From NCBI GenBank assembly GCA_022822445.1, contig JAJEBR010000054.1, positions 129,015-193,014 on the forward strand: DNA of 64,000 bases, read 5' to 3'. The notes under the pieces were generated by a model, which saw only the letters and a list, made by a program, of their open reading frames with translations, was not told the DNA's origin and did no database searches. This stretch comes from Gemmatimonadota bacterium. Its GTDB lineage: Bacteria; Gemmatimonadota; Gemmatimonadetes; Longimicrobiales; Gaopeijiaceae. Made by a program: the position numbers and the translations under genes. Positions 26,266 through 35,332 of this stretch are shown in pieces. How positions within the stretch are numbered: position 1 is the stretch's first letter; each line of letters starts with the position of its first letter.

Positions 26266-26466
26266 CGATCCCTGGTCCGTGGACGAGTTCCGCGCGCGGT
26301 CGGCGAGGCGCTGGCGGCCCGTGGAGCACCGTCGTCCTCGGTGGGACGCGGACCTCAGCGGGCTGCCGGGCCTGCCGTAGCGGAGCAAGGGGGTGTGCGC
26401 GTAGTAATCTTGGGTGCCCGCACGCCTCGTCAACCTGGAGGAGACTTGCGTTCCGGCACCTCCGAC

Positions 26467-26859
26467 TCACATCGTGCTCTCCAGTACGCCCCGGCCGATC
26501 GCCAGGATGCCCGCGGCGATAAAGACGATGGCCAGGATCGCTCCCACCAGGTGCGGCCCGTAGCTCTTCGCCTTCCGGGGCCGCCGCTTGACCACGGACG
26601 TCGTGAACTGCGCCACTGCCGCCGCCAGCAGCATCGGGAAGAGGTGGCCGATGATCGCGGTGTAGAAGGGCCGGGTGAACAGAACGATGAAGCCGGTCAG
26701 GAGCTGGAGGTGGATCAGGCCCGTGAAGACGGACGCCAGCCTGGACATGGCCGGAGAATATTCCCGCTTGCCGAAGAAGCCGACTGCGGCGTAGAGGATT
26801 ACGAAGAGCCCTCCGACGAGGACGAGGAAGCGAAGACCGGAGTGGGCGGCGAAGAGCAT
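26467..26859 (-). CDS. Small four-helix membrane protein (HSGLR type)
   Basis: A 130-residue integral membrane protein with four hydrophobic helices (about 8-30, 42-62, 70-90 and 103-125). It starts LFAAHSGLRFLVLVGG and has a second histidine set near IHLQLLTG and IGHLFPM. Similar short proteins with an HSGLRW-type start occur widely in Bacteroidetes-like genomes without known function. The paired membrane histidines could bind haem or metal, as in small cytochrome-like proteins; this is a guess. ATG 26859 is preceded by GGAG at a suitable distance. It is divergent from the beta-barrel gene (195 bp). Confidence 0.6.
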   Translation of the reverse strand: MLFAAHSGLRFLVLVGGLFVILYAAVGFFGKREYSPAMSRLASVFTGLIHLQLLTGFIVLFTRPFYTAIIGHLFPMLLAAAVAQFTTSVVKRRPRKAKSYGPHLVGAILAIVFIAAGILAIGRGVLESTM

Positions 26860-27054
26860 GGGTGGGACTCCATTGATTCTCGAGTTGGCGTGAACGAAGT
26901 CTGGCGGATGCTCGTCCGGGGGGCAATTGCAGCGGGCGCGGCGCGTTGGTGTTCCGGGATTCAACGATGCACGGTGCGGAGGTGTCTGTCTGGGAGTGGG
27001 GGCATTGCGGCTCCACGCACCGGTCCTGAAATCGAATAACAAGGAACCTTCTTC

Positions 27055-28392
27055 ATGAAATCAGTCTGGAAGGCGCCTCTCGGCGTCAAGGTGGCGTGCC
27101 TCGCGGTCCTCGCGGGGCTGGCGGCGCCGATAGGGCCTCTGTCCGCACAGGAGGTCGCCAACGGCGACCGTCCCACCGTTTTCCTGGATTGTGCGGCCCG
27201 AAACTGCAACCAGACCTACTTCCGCACCGAGCTGCCCTGGATAAATTGGGCGCGCCAGCCCCAGGACGCCCACGTACACCTGATCATGACCAGCCAGGGC
27301 ACCGGCGCGGGCGGTAGCGAGTACCAGCTGGATTTCATCGGAGCGGTCGACTACGAGTACGAGAACCAGCTGCTATACGCGGCGCCGCCGACGAACACGC
27401 AGCGCGAAACGCTCGACGAAATCACCCATACCATCGGGATCGGCGTGCTCCACTTCGCGACCATCCACGGGTTCATGGACGATGTCGACACGTTCCAGAA
27501 CGTTGCCGAGCGAATCGGGGGCGAGGTCGAGGAAGTCGATTTCACCGAGCGCATGGTCACCGGCGAGGAGGTGCAGGATCCCTGGAACTTCTGGGTATTT
27601 CGCCTGGGCGGAAACACCGAGGTGAACGGGGAACAGACCCGCCAGACCACCCAGATCCGTGGAAACGCCAGCGCTTCGCGCGTAACCGGCACCTGGAAGA
27701 TGAACTTCCGGGGCGACTTCAACATCAACCGGCGGGAGATCGACCTGCCCGGCAACGGCACCTTCACCGACGAACGCACCGACTGGGGCGTCAGCGAGCT
27801 GATCGCCTATTCCCTCGCCGATCACTGGTCGATCGGCGTCGAGGGAGAGGTGCGCAAGATCACGCGATTCAACCAGAACTTCCGCTGGGAGGTCACGCCC
27901 GCCCTGGAGTACAGCGTCTTTTCCTACGAGGAGGCCACGCGGCGGTCGTTCACGTTCTTCTACAAGATCGGGCCGGCCTACCGGGAATACCTGGAGGAGA
28001 CGGTCTACGGCTGGCTCTCGGAGACCCGGTGGGAGGAAGCGCTCGAGATCGAGTTCTCCCAGCGCCAGCCCTGGGGCAACGCCTCGTTCCGGGTCAACGG
28101 GTCTCACTTCCTCTCCAACACCGATCTTTATGCCGTGTCCCTGCGAGGCGATCTGAGCTTCCGGGTCTTCCGGGGGCTGAACCTCAATGCCGAGGGTGGA
28201 GTCGGCTGGGTCAACGACCAGATCTACCTGTCCGCGCAGGGAGCCTCCGACGCCGAGGCGCTCCTCAACCTCCGGCAGCGGGCCCAGGACTTCAATTACG
28301 AAGTCCAGGTCGGCTTTTCCTTCCAGTTCGGATCGGTGTACAACAACGTGGTCAACAACCGGTTCGGCGGAGGGAGACCGTGGTGGCGGTAG
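27055..28392 (+). CDS. Exported outer-membrane beta-barrel protein
   Basis: A 445-residue protein with a clear signal peptide (hydrophobic residues 11-25, cleavage near GPLSAQ). Residues 70-430 are alternating strands of amphipathic type with many aromatic residues at strand ends, for example FRVNGSHFLSNTDLYAVSL and RFNQNFRWEVTPALEYSV. Near the end, strands such as YEVQVGFSFQFGSVY are followed by a Gly/Trp/Arg tail. This is the profile of an outer-membrane beta-barrel of about 14-16 strands. Two cysteines (CAARNC) lie in the mature N-terminus. AAGGAA precedes the ATG. The cargo or enzymatic role is unknown; no partner gene for export is adjacent. Confidence 0.7.
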   Translation: MKSVWKAPLGVKVACLAVLAGLAAPIGPLSAQEVANGDRPTVFLDCAARNCNQTYFRTELPWINWARQPQDAHVHLIMTSQGTGAGGSEYQLDFIGAVDYEYENQLLYAAPPTNTQRETLDEITHTIGIGVLHFATIHGFMDDVDTFQNVAERIGGEVEEVDFTERMVTGEEVQDPWNFWVFRLGGNTEVNGEQTRQTTQIRGNASASRVTGTWKMNFRGDFNINRREIDLPGNGTFTDERTDWGVSELIAYSLADHWSIGVEGEVRKITRFNQNFRWEVTPALEYSVFSYEEATRRSFTFFYKIGPAYREYLEETVYGWLSETRWEEALEIEFSQRQPWGNASFRVNGSHFLSNTDLYAVSLRGDLSFRVFRGLNLNAEGGVGWVNDQIYLSAQGASDAEALLNLRQRAQDFNYEVQVGFSFQFGSVYNNVVNNRFGGGRPWWR

Positions 28393-28403
28393 GCAGGCGC
28401 CTC

Positions 28404-28437
28404 GCCGCCCTCGTCGGTATCTGCGCGCGGATTATCC
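28404..28437 (+). repeat. Dispersed intergenic repeat, divergent copy A
   Basis: Shares CCGCCCTCG and GCGGATTATCC with copies at 34802-34829 and 53381-53408, but with a different middle. It straddles the 3' end of the VPS10-like gene, between two converging genes. Confidence 0.4.
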
Positions 28438-31383
28438 GAGGGCTGCCACCAGCCCCATCCGCCGCAGCGCCTGTTTGATGTTCTCCAGCTGTTCCCGCTG
28501 GGTCGTTGTGGGCGGGTGGAGGGTGCCCTGCCGGACGCCGCCCCCGTTGATCGCGCTGTAGAGCTGCATCAGGTCGCGGCGGTAGCGGCCGGCGGCGCCC
28601 GGTCCGCCGGGACCGCCGGGAAGCTGGCGGCTCAGCTCCAGGATCTCCAGCAGGAAGGCTTCCCGCTCACGGTAGTCCTCGGCGGTGAGAGCGAGGTCGG
28701 GGTCGCCGCTCACGTCGATGTGGCCGGTGACGATCTGGCCGCGTGCCGAGAGCTCGACCGTGTAGATGCCGGGTGACACGAAGGGGCCGCGCGTGTCCAG
28801 GGTGCGGGGGACCACGGCGGGGTCGTGCGCGGTCCACGGGGTGGCGTCCGTGCCGGCGAAACCGTGGCGCAGGTCCCAGTTGACGCGGTGGAGACCGGCC
28901 CCGGCGGGCACGTCCAGCGCGCGCACGATGTCGCCGTCGGCGTTGCGGATGGTGAGCCGGGCGGGGCCGGAGCCGGGGGCGAGCCGGTAGGTGACCAGGG
29001 CGCCGTCGACCGGGTTGTCGCCCAGGAAGGTGGCCTGCGCGCGGTAGGAGGTGTCCTTCCAGTAGTTCATGATTGTGCCGCTGCCGGTGCCGACGAGGGC
29101 GGCGGCTTCGGCCACCGCCTCACCGTATGCGGCCAGCGGGCCGACGTCATCGACGATGATGATCGAGCGGCCGTGCGTGCCGAGCACCAGGTCCTTCTCG
29201 CGGGGGTGGATCACCATGTCGTCGTAGGCGGTGGTGGGGAGGTTGGGGAAGCAGGCCCACGAGGCACCGCGGTCGGTACTGGCGAAGACGTGGTGCTCGG
29301 TGCCGATGAAGAGCACCGCCGGGTTGTCGGGGTGCTCGACGATGACGTTGACGGAGCCGCTGGGGAGGCCGCCGTGGAGGGCGGTCCAGGCCGCGCCGAA
29401 GTCTTCTGCGCGATAGACGTACGGGGCGAAGTCGCCGTCGCGGTGGGCGTCGAAGGTGACATAGGCGGTGCCGGGCGCCTCCGCGGACGCGAGGACGCGG
29501 CTGACGTAGGTGCCGTCCGGGAGGCCGGGCGCGCCGCCCGAGACCTCGTTCCAGCTGCGGCCACCGTCCCGGGAGACCTGGACGTTCCCGTCGTCGGTGC
29601 CCACCCAGAGCACCGCCGGGTCCAGGGGGGACTCGGAGATGGTGACGATCTCGCCGTATGAGGAGGTGCCGTCGTTGCGGGACAGCGTGATGTCGGCCCC
29701 GCGCACGCCCATGATCTCCAGCTCGTCGCGGTCCTGCCGCCGGGTGAGGTCGTCGGTGCGGGTGAAGCCGTCCCCCCGGTCGCGCGAGATGAAGAGCCGG
29801 TTGCCGCCCAGGTAGACCACGTTCGGGTCGTGGCGCGAGATCATGCTGGGCGACACCCAGTCCCACCGGTACGGCTCCTCGCCGTCGGGGGCGCTCAGCC
29901 GCAGGCTCATCATGTCGCCCGTAACGTTGTCGAAGCGCGTCCAGCCACCGTTCTGCGTGTTGATGTAGATCGTGCGGCCATCCGGGTCGGCCTGCTGGTA
30001 CATCCCGTCTCCGAAGCCGCTCTGCCGCCACTCGTCGTCCACGATCCCCTCCCACGACCGCGTCGCCGAGGGCCCCATCCACGAGTGATTGTCCTGCATG
30101 CCTCCGTAAACCCAGTACGGGTCTCGATTGTCCACCGTAATCCCGTAGAACTGCCCGATCGGCAGGTTGTTGATCCGCCGGAAGGTCACGCCGCGATCGT
30201 AGGTCTCGTGCAGACCGGCGTCGCCGGCGAGGTAGAAGTGGTCGGGGTCGCCGGGGTCGATCCACATGGTGTGATGGTCGGCGTGCACGCCCACGTCGTA
30301 GGTGGGGCGTTCGGCGATCTCGGTGAAGGTGCGGCCGCCGTCCTCGCTCCGGTGCGCGGAGGTGGCCAGCGTGTAGACCCGGTCCTCCGTCGTCGGGTCG
30401 ATGAAGACGTGCGAGTAGTACATCGGCCGGATGTTCTGATTGCTCACCTTCTCCCAGCTCTCGCCGCCGTCGGTGCTGCGGTAGCCGCCGGACTCGTCGG
30501 CGTGCTGGACCAGCGCGTTGAGGACCATCGGATTCGTGTGCGAGATGGCGATGCCGATCCGGCCCTTGTCTCCGGCGGGGAGCCCGTTGGTGAGCTCGCG
30601 CCAGTTGTCGCCGCCGTCCGTCGTCTTATGGATGCCGCTTCCGGGCCCGCCGCCGTTGAAGCCCCAGGTGCGGCGCTGACGCTGGTACATGGCGGCGTAG
30701 AGGACGTCCGGGTTGGAGGGGTCGATGGCGAGGTCGACCGCACCGGTGTGCTCGTCGATGTAGAGGACCCTGTCCCAGCTGCGCCCCCCGTCGCGGGAGC
30801 GGTAGACGCCCCGGTCGGGGGTGGAGCGCCACAGGTTGCCGAGCGCCGCCACGTAGACGATGTCGGGATTGGACGGATGGACCTGGACCCGCCCGGTATG
30901 GTGCGTCTCTTCGAGGCCGAGGTGCCGCCAGGTGGTGCCGGCATCGTCCGAGCGGTACACGCCGTTGCCCCACGATGTGCTCTGTCGGTTCTGCTGCTCG
31001 CCGGTGCCGGCGTAGAGGATGTCCGGGTCGGACGGCGCGATGGCCAGGTCGCCGAAGGTGCTGACCGGCATGTGCTCCCAGAGGTTCGTCCAGGTGATGC
31101 CCCGGTTGACGCTCTTCCACAGGCCGCCGGACGCGGTCGCGACGTAGATGGTGGAGGGATCGCCGGGGAGCGCCTCCACGTCGTGAATGCGGCCGCCGGT
31201 GACCGCGGGGCCGACGTGGCGGGCGGCGAAGGCGGCCAGGTCGTCGGAGGTGATGGTCTGCTGGGCGGTGAGGCTGGCCCGCGAGGGCGGGCGGATGCCC
31301 GGCGCGAGGAGCGAAGCGGCCAGGGCGATGCACAGTGCCGCTGGGAGGGGAAGGGTGCGGACGGTGGGGTTGGGAACCGTCAT
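28432..31383 (-). CDS. Exported VPS10/BNR-repeat beta-propeller protein
   Basis: A 983-residue secreted protein. After a signal peptide (about 10-30), residues 45-760 form repeated BNR/sialidase-type blades with the Asp-box pattern (S-x-D-x-G-x-T-W): VNRGITWTNLWEHM, SDDAGTTWRHL, SRDGGRSWDRV, STDGGESWEKV, SRDGGRSWNEV. The layout is that of the VPS10/sortilin-like glycosyl-hydrolase-like exoproteins common in Gemmatimonadota and Acidobacteria. The last 200 residues are a separate domain with a conserved TYRLAPG / VNWDLRHGF region. ATG 31383 has GGAGAAA upstream and starts a good signal peptide; the longer frame to 31533 would not. No glycosidase acid pair could be assigned, so binding rather than hydrolysis is possible. 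Confidence 0.8.
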   Translation of the reverse strand: MTVPNPTVRTLPLPAALCIALAASLLAPGIRPPSRASLTAQQTITSDDLAAFAARHVGPAVTGGRIHDVEALPGDPSTIYVATASGGLWKSVNRGITWTNLWEHMPVSTFGDLAIAPSDPDILYAGTGEQQNRQSTSWGNGVYRSDDAGTTWRHLGLEETHHTGRVQVHPSNPDIVYVAALGNLWRSTPDRGVYRSRDGGRSWDRVLYIDEHTGAVDLAIDPSNPDVLYAAMYQRQRRTWGFNGGGPGSGIHKTTDGGDNWRELTNGLPAGDKGRIGIAISHTNPMVLNALVQHADESGGYRSTDGGESWEKVSNQNIRPMYYSHVFIDPTTEDRVYTLATSAHRSEDGGRTFTEIAERPTYDVGVHADHHTMWIDPGDPDHFYLAGDAGLHETYDRGVTFRRINNLPIGQFYGITVDNRDPYWVYGGMQDNHSWMGPSATRSWEGIVDDEWRQSGFGDGMYQQADPDGRTIYINTQNGGWTRFDNVTGDMMSLRLSAPDGEEPYRWDWVSPSMISRHDPNVVYLGGNRLFISRDRGDGFTRTDDLTRRQDRDELEIMGVRGADITLSRNDGTSSYGEIVTISESPLDPAVLWVGTDDGNVQVSRDGGRSWNEVSGGAPGLPDGTYVSRVLASAEAPGTAYVTFDAHRDGDFAPYVYRAEDFGAAWTALHGGLPSGSVNVIVEHPDNPAVLFIGTEHHVFASTDRGASWACFPNLPTTAYDDMVIHPREKDLVLGTHGRSIIIVDDVGPLAAYGEAVAEAAALVGTGSGTIMNYWKDTSYRAQATFLGDNPVDGALVTYRLAPGSGPARLTIRNADGDIVRALDVPAGAGLHRVNWDLRHGFAGTDATPWTAHDPAVVPRTLDTRGPFVSPGIYTVELSARGQIVTGHIDVSGDPDLALTAEDYREREAFLLEILELSRQLPGGPGGPGAAGRYRRDLMQLYSAINGGGVRQGTLHPPTTTQREQLENIKQALRRMGLVAALG

Positions 31384-31487
31384 CGTGGGGGTTTCTCCTG
31401 TACTGGAATGTCCTGACCGAAGAGTAGCACATGACCCTCCGGGTCGACGACCTCGAATTCGCGGAGCCCGTAGAACCGGTCCGAGTA
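31380..31487 (-). pseudogene. C-terminal relic of a VOC (glyoxalase/bleomycin-resistance) protein
   Basis: On the minus strand 35 codons read AYSDRFYGLREFEVVDPEGH then VLLFGQDI and a short tail. This is the characteristic C-terminal strand pair of VOC-fold proteins (YGxREFxVxDPDGHxLxFG). The frame is closed by a TGA immediately upstream, and no start or N-terminal half is present, so only the end survives. Its stop overlaps the ATG of the VPS10-like gene. Too short to function alone. Confidence 0.5.
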
Positions 31488-31534
31488 CGCTCATCGCGCG
31501 GTCCCTGCGGCGAGTCCCCGGCGCCCCGCGCACT

Positions 31535-32308
31535 TCATCCCCGCGCCGCCAGCGCCCCGCTCACGGCCTCCACCACCTCATCCGGCATGTCGTCGGCGCG
31601 CATCATCCACTCCAGATAGTCGGGAGCGGACCCGGCGACCTCCGCAAGCGCGGTGCCCTTGTGCTTCCCGCGGTTGAAGACGAGACCCTGCTCGCCCTCC
31701 GAGAACCACCGGTCGAACTCGGTGAGGAACGGATCCATCTCGTCGCAGTAGGCGTGCAGCCCGTCCATGTCGCGGGGAAGATGGCGGTAGCGGGCCAGCT
31801 GGGCCGTCAGCACGGCGGCGGTGGTGCGGATGTCGCTCAGCGCGGTGTGGGCGTCCTGGTGGTCGCGGCCCAGGTAGAAGCGCGCGGCGGCCGACAGATC
31901 CCGCGGCTCTTCGCGGTGGAAGATCATCTTCATGTCGATGAGCCGCCGGTCCTTCACCTCGAATTCGATACCCGCGCGGGCGAACTCGGCGATCAGGATG
32001 GGGAGGTCGTAGCGCCGGATGTTGAACCCCGCCAGATCGCACGGCTCCAGCAGCTCCACGAGCGACTTGGACGTGGCCTTGAAGGTGGGTTCATCCGCGA
32101 CCATCTCGTCGGTGATCCCGTGGATCTTCGCAGCCTCGGGCGGAATCGGCATCTCGGGGTTGTAGCGCCGCACCCGCTCGAAGACATCGCCCCGCGGCGA
32201 CACCCGAATCACCGCCAACTCGACGATCCGGTCGCGCGAGAGGCTGAGGCCGGTGGTCTCCAGGTCGAAGAAGACGACCGGGCGGTCGAGGTCGAAGGGG
32301 AGTTCCAT
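31535..32308 (-). CDS. DnaQ-like 3'-5' exonuclease (DEDDh)
   Basis: A 257-residue exonuclease of the DEDD superfamily, DEDDh branch. Exo I is FFDLETTG (Asp15, Glu17), Exo II is AGFNIRRYDLP with the second Asp, and Exo III is DAHTALSDIRTT with the His and Asp four apart. The C-terminal 60 residues (GLVFNRGKHKGTALAEVA, then DYLEWMM) match the small domain found downstream of such exonucleases in this class. It is not fused to polymerase III alpha or a helicase. ATG 32308 was chosen; a longer frame to 32506 adds a basic, proline-rich stretch with no family match. Likely a DNA- or RNA-end trimming enzyme. Confidence 0.85.
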   Translation of the reverse strand: MELPFDLDRPVVFFDLETTGLSLSRDRIVELAVIRVSPRGDVFERVRRYNPEMPIPPEAAKIHGITDEMVADEPTFKATSKSLVELLEPCDLAGFNIRRYDLPILIAEFARAGIEFEVKDRRLIDMKMIFHREEPRDLSAAARFYLGRDHQDAHTALSDIRTTAAVLTAQLARYRHLPRDMDGLHAYCDEMDPFLTEFDRWFSEGEQGLVFNRGKHKGTALAEVAGSAPDYLEWMMRADDMPDEVVEAVSGALAARG

Positions 32309-32493
32309 GGGGCGTATAGTGTAATGGGAGCCGGGCGGAGCGGCCACGCTTGCGGGGGTATTCCCGGGCGGGTGCGACAGGGTTGCGGAACGGCTGCCGG
32401 CTCCCGGGGGTATAATCACCGGGGTGGTGGGCGGAACGCAGGGCATGCCGAGACGCGGCGACAGTCGAATACACGCACGGGGGAGGTCTGACA

Positions 32494-33777
32494 GTGGAAT
32501 CCGCAATCAGCCGGAAAACGGGCGCTGGGCGCCTTTCCCGAACCCTGGCGGCCGGCGCGGCGGCCCTGTTCCTCGTCGCCTGGGGCGTGAGCCGGCCCTC
32601 GTCACTCGTCGCTGCCCAATCGGCTCAGGAGTTCGGCGTCCCCTGGCTTACCCAGGAGGAGTACGAGATCGGCGAGGGCGTCAGCGGCGGAGGAGCCGCG
32701 GCCTTCAGTCTGATCAGCGCCGTGCGGGTCCTGGAGGGCGGGGAGCGCATCCTGGTGGTGGAGGCCGCTCATATGCGCGTCACCATCTGGAGGCCGGACG
32801 GCTCCCTGGTCCGGGAGGTTGGCGGGCCGGGTGCAGGCCCCGGCGAGTTCAGCGGACCACTGTTCGCGGAGATCCATACGGGCGGCTTTCACACCCGGGA
32901 TGCGCAACGGTACACTTCTTTTTCAGGCGATGGAGAGCTGATCGGGAGCACGCCGTTTCCCCCTGCCGGATTGCGTTTTGACGGCCACCGGCTGCTACCG
33001 CAAGCGCTCCTGGCCGACGGATCGTTTCTCGTGGTGGCCCGCGTTCCTCCCACGGCCCAGGCCGGTTTCGGGGGCGGTGAACCCGTCGAGTCCGTTCCGG
33101 TCCTGCACTTGCGCGGCGAGGACGACCAGTGGGAGCTGGCTCCGATTGCGAAGCTGGACATCCGCAACCGGGACCTGGTTCTCATGCCCGAAGGCCTCCG
33201 GTCCCCGGGGGGGATTCCGTTCGGTCAGCTCTACGGTGATCATGATCTGACCTGGTACGATCCCGAGGCGGGAAGCGTTGTGCTGCTGCGAAGGAATCTC
33301 GGAGGAGGCGAGGTCGAACTTCTGGAGATCGCGGCCGGTGGGGACACCTTGTGGCACCGTCGGTTGTCGCCCCCGACGGTGCGGTTTGGAGCCGACCGGG
33401 TCGCTGCGGCAATCGACGCCACGACACAGAGCCTAGGGGCTTCGCTGGCGGATCTGGGCGTGTCCGAGGATGCGGTGCGGGAGGCGCTCGAGGACGAACT
33501 GTACATCCCCGATCCCATGCCCGGCGCCACCCGCATGCACGGAACCACCGCCGGAGAGATCTGGTTTCGGGGCTACCAGCGGCAGGACTCGCTGGCGGTC
33601 TGGTACGCGGCAAGCAGGGACGGGATCGGGCTCCGCCAGGTGCTGCTGCCCCCCGGCTTCAGGCCCATGGATGCATCGGACAGCCACGTGTGGGGCGTGC
33701 GAAGAGGGGAACTCGGTGTGGAATACGTCGTAGGGAGGCGGTTGGTGCCGCCGGCCGAAGCGGATCCGCCGAGGTAG
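32494..33777 (+). CDS. Exported 6-bladed beta-propeller protein
   Basis: A 427-residue exported protein from GTG 32494, with GGGAGG eight bases upstream. The signal peptide spans about residues 15-40 (AAALFLVAWG, cleavage after SLVAAQ). The mature part consists of repeated blade-like strands. It carries the motif VREVGGPGAGPGEF that also occurs in the two other propellers of this window (40218-41477 and 51201-52490), and ends in a shared WGVRRGELGVEYVVGRRL block. Such proteins are numerous in Gemmatimonadota-like genomes and are of unknown function. Divergent from the exonuclease gene; the quinone oxidoreductase follows 12 bp later. Confidence 0.65.
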   Translation: MESAISRKTGAGRLSRTLAAGAAALFLVAWGVSRPSSLVAAQSAQEFGVPWLTQEEYEIGEGVSGGGAAAFSLISAVRVLEGGERILVVEAAHMRVTIWRPDGSLVREVGGPGAGPGEFSGPLFAEIHTGGFHTRDAQRYTSFSGDGELIGSTPFPPAGLRFDGHRLLPQALLADGSFLVVARVPPTAQAGFGGGEPVESVPVLHLRGEDDQWELAPIAKLDIRNRDLVLMPEGLRSPGGIPFGQLYGDHDLTWYDPEAGSVVLLRRNLGGGEVELLEIAAGGDTLWHRRLSPPTVRFGADRVAAAIDATTQSLGASLADLGVSEDAVREALEDELYIPDPMPGATRMHGTTAGEIWFRGYQRQDSLAVWYAASRDGIGLRQVLLPPGFRPMDASDSHVWGVRRGELGVEYVVGRRLVPPAEADPPR

Positions 33778-33789
33778 CCGCGTTCGCTG

Positions 33790-34770
33790 ATGAGAGCCGT
33801 CACCATCCCCGAGTTCGGCGGGCCGGAGGTTCTGCGGCTGGGGACTGTGCCGCACCCGCGCCCCGGTCCCCGTGAAGTGCTGGTGCGGGTGTGCGCATCC
33901 GGCGTCAACCGCGCGGACCTGCTGCAGCGGCGGGGGCTGTATCCGCCGCCGCCGGGGGAGTCCGAGGTGCCCGGTCTCGAGTTCGCTGGCGTGGTCGACG
34001 AGGTGGGTGGTGCCGTGACGCGGTGGCGTAGGGGCGATCGGGTGATGGGGATCGTGGGGGGCGGGGGCTACGCCGAGTGGGTGGTGGTCGATGAGCGGGT
34101 GGCGGTCGCGGTGCCGGAGGGGATGGAGATGGCGGTGGCCGGGGCGATCCCGGAGGTCTACATGACCGCCTGGGACGCCGTATTCCGGCAGGCCGGGCTG
34201 AAGCGGGGAGAGACGCTCCTGATCCATGCCGTCGGCAGCGGGGTGGGGACCGCGGCCCTGCAGCTGGCGGGCCGGGCAGGGGCGCGGACGATCGGCACCT
34301 CGCGCACCGGGAGCAAGCTGGAGCGGGCCGCGGGGGAGGGGCTGGGGGTGGGGTTGCGGGGTGGGGAGGGGTGGGAGGCGGGAGTGATGGACGCGACCGG
34401 TGGCCGCGGGGCCGACGTGATCCTCGACCTCGTGGGGTCTCCGTATCTTGCGGGCAACCAGGCCGCGATCGCGGTGGGCGGGCGCCATGTGGTGGTGGGT
34501 GTGCCGGGGGGAAGCCGGGCGAATCTGGACCTGCGGCGGCTGATGGTGCGCCGGGCGCGCCTGTTCGGCACCGTGCTGAGGGCGCGTGGCGCCGAGGAGA
34601 AGGCCGCGCTGGCTGCGGAATTCAGCGAAGAGGTGCTCCCGGGCTTCCACGACGGCTCCCTGCGGCCGGTGATCGACAGCGTCTTTCCGGTGATGAAGGC
34701 GGCAGACGCCCACCATCGCATGGAGGAGAACGAAAACTACGGCAAGATCGTACTTGTCTGGGATGCATGA
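33790..34770 (+). CDS. NAD(P)H-quinone oxidoreductase-like (zeta-crystallin/PIG3 type MDR)
   Basis: A 326-residue medium-chain dehydrogenase/reductase without the zinc ligands. Family blocks are in order: RVCASGVNRADLLQRRGLYP, PGLEFAGVV, IPEVYMTAWDAVF, the nucleotide-binding HAVGSGVGTAALQLA, and GRGADVILDLVGSPYLAGN. The PIG3/TP53I3-like group reduces quinones or small enones with NADPH. The N-terminal domain has YPPPPGESEVPGLE as in that group. Twelve bases separate it from the propeller gene, so co-transcription is likely. G-rich runs (34340-34380) make a local GC peak but do not break the frame. Confidence 0.85.
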   Translation: MRAVTIPEFGGPEVLRLGTVPHPRPGPREVLVRVCASGVNRADLLQRRGLYPPPPGESEVPGLEFAGVVDEVGGAVTRWRRGDRVMGIVGGGGYAEWVVVDERVAVAVPEGMEMAVAGAIPEVYMTAWDAVFRQAGLKRGETLLIHAVGSGVGTAALQLAGRAGARTIGTSRTGSKLERAAGEGLGVGLRGGEGWEAGVMDATGGRGADVILDLVGSPYLAGNQAAIAVGGRHVVVGVPGGSRANLDLRRLMVRRARLFGTVLRARGAEEKAALAAEFSEEVLPGFHDGSLRPVIDSVFPVMKAADAHHRMEENENYGKIVLVWDA

Positions 34771-34801
34771 CACGCATGGACCCCGTGGTCGCGCAGCCCG
34801 G

Positions 34802-34829
34802 GGATAATCCCCGCGTCGCACCGAGGGCG
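34802..34829 (-). repeat. Dispersed intergenic repeat, copy C
   Basis: On the minus strand this reads CGCCCTCGGTGCGACGCGGG followed by GATTATCC. It differs from the copy at 53381-53408 at one base of 28. It lies between the oxidoreductase gene and the tandem repeat at 34844. Confidence 0.6.
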
Positions 34830-34843
34830 CCGATGGAGGTTTC

Positions 34844-34911
34844 CGGCAGCGCACGGGATGCCGCAGCGCATGGGATGCCGCAGCGCACCGGATACCGTAG
34901 CGCACACGATG
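34844..34911. repeat. Four 17-bp tandem repeats
   Basis: Units start at 34844, 34861, 34878 and 34895, with consensus CCGCAGCGCAYSGGATG; each differs by one to five bases. A 17-bp period is not a multiple of three, so this is non-coding. No gene spans it. It may be a binding-site array or simple slippage product. Confidence 0.6.
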
Positions 34912-35038
34912 GACTAGGTTTGAACCGAACGCAGCAGCGGTGATCGCGGCGAACGGGAGAGCCAGTCCATGCAGAGCGACGCCCTGAAGGGGGCGGCTGT
35001 GCTGGCCGCCACGTCATTCACGCGAGGAGAAAGCAAAC

Positions 35039-35236
35039 ATGGAATTCGACTTCGGATCCTTCGGAGCCTTTGGAACCTTCGTATCCGGACTGATGGCGAT
35101 CGGGGCGATCATCCAGTTGGGACTGGTCATCTTCCTCGTCATCGTACTCATCGACCTGCGGGCCTTTTTGCGCGAAGGCACCAGCCTGATGCGCCGCACC
35201 GACCGGTTCCTCGCGCAAAAGGAACACTCGGACTGA
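35039..35236 (+). CDS. Small single-helix membrane protein
   Basis: A 65-residue protein starting at ATG 35039 behind GAGGAGAAAGCAAAC, a good ribosome-binding site. It has a glycine/phenylalanine-rich N-terminus, one long hydrophobic segment (about 13-42) and a basic cytoplasmic tail (RAFLREGTSLMRRTDRFLAQ). I recognise no family. The strong ribosome-binding site and codon use make it a credible gene despite its size. It lies 190 bp upstream of the binding-protein cluster. Confidence 0.55.
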   Translation: MEFDFGSFGAFGTFVSGLMAIGAIIQLGLVIFLVIVLIDLRAFLREGTSLMRRTDRFLAQKEHSD

Positions 35237-35332
35237 CGCAGCCGGTGGGCCAGCACCTGGCCACCGCTTCGCTCCCCGTCCTGGCGGTCTCCGCGGCCGC
35301 GTGCCATCGGCGTCGGTCGCCGATGACCGCGT

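Noticed and set aside
34771-35038. Small gene covering the 17-bp repeats
   Set aside because: The 17-bp period breaks any reading frame and no start with a ribosome-binding site was found.
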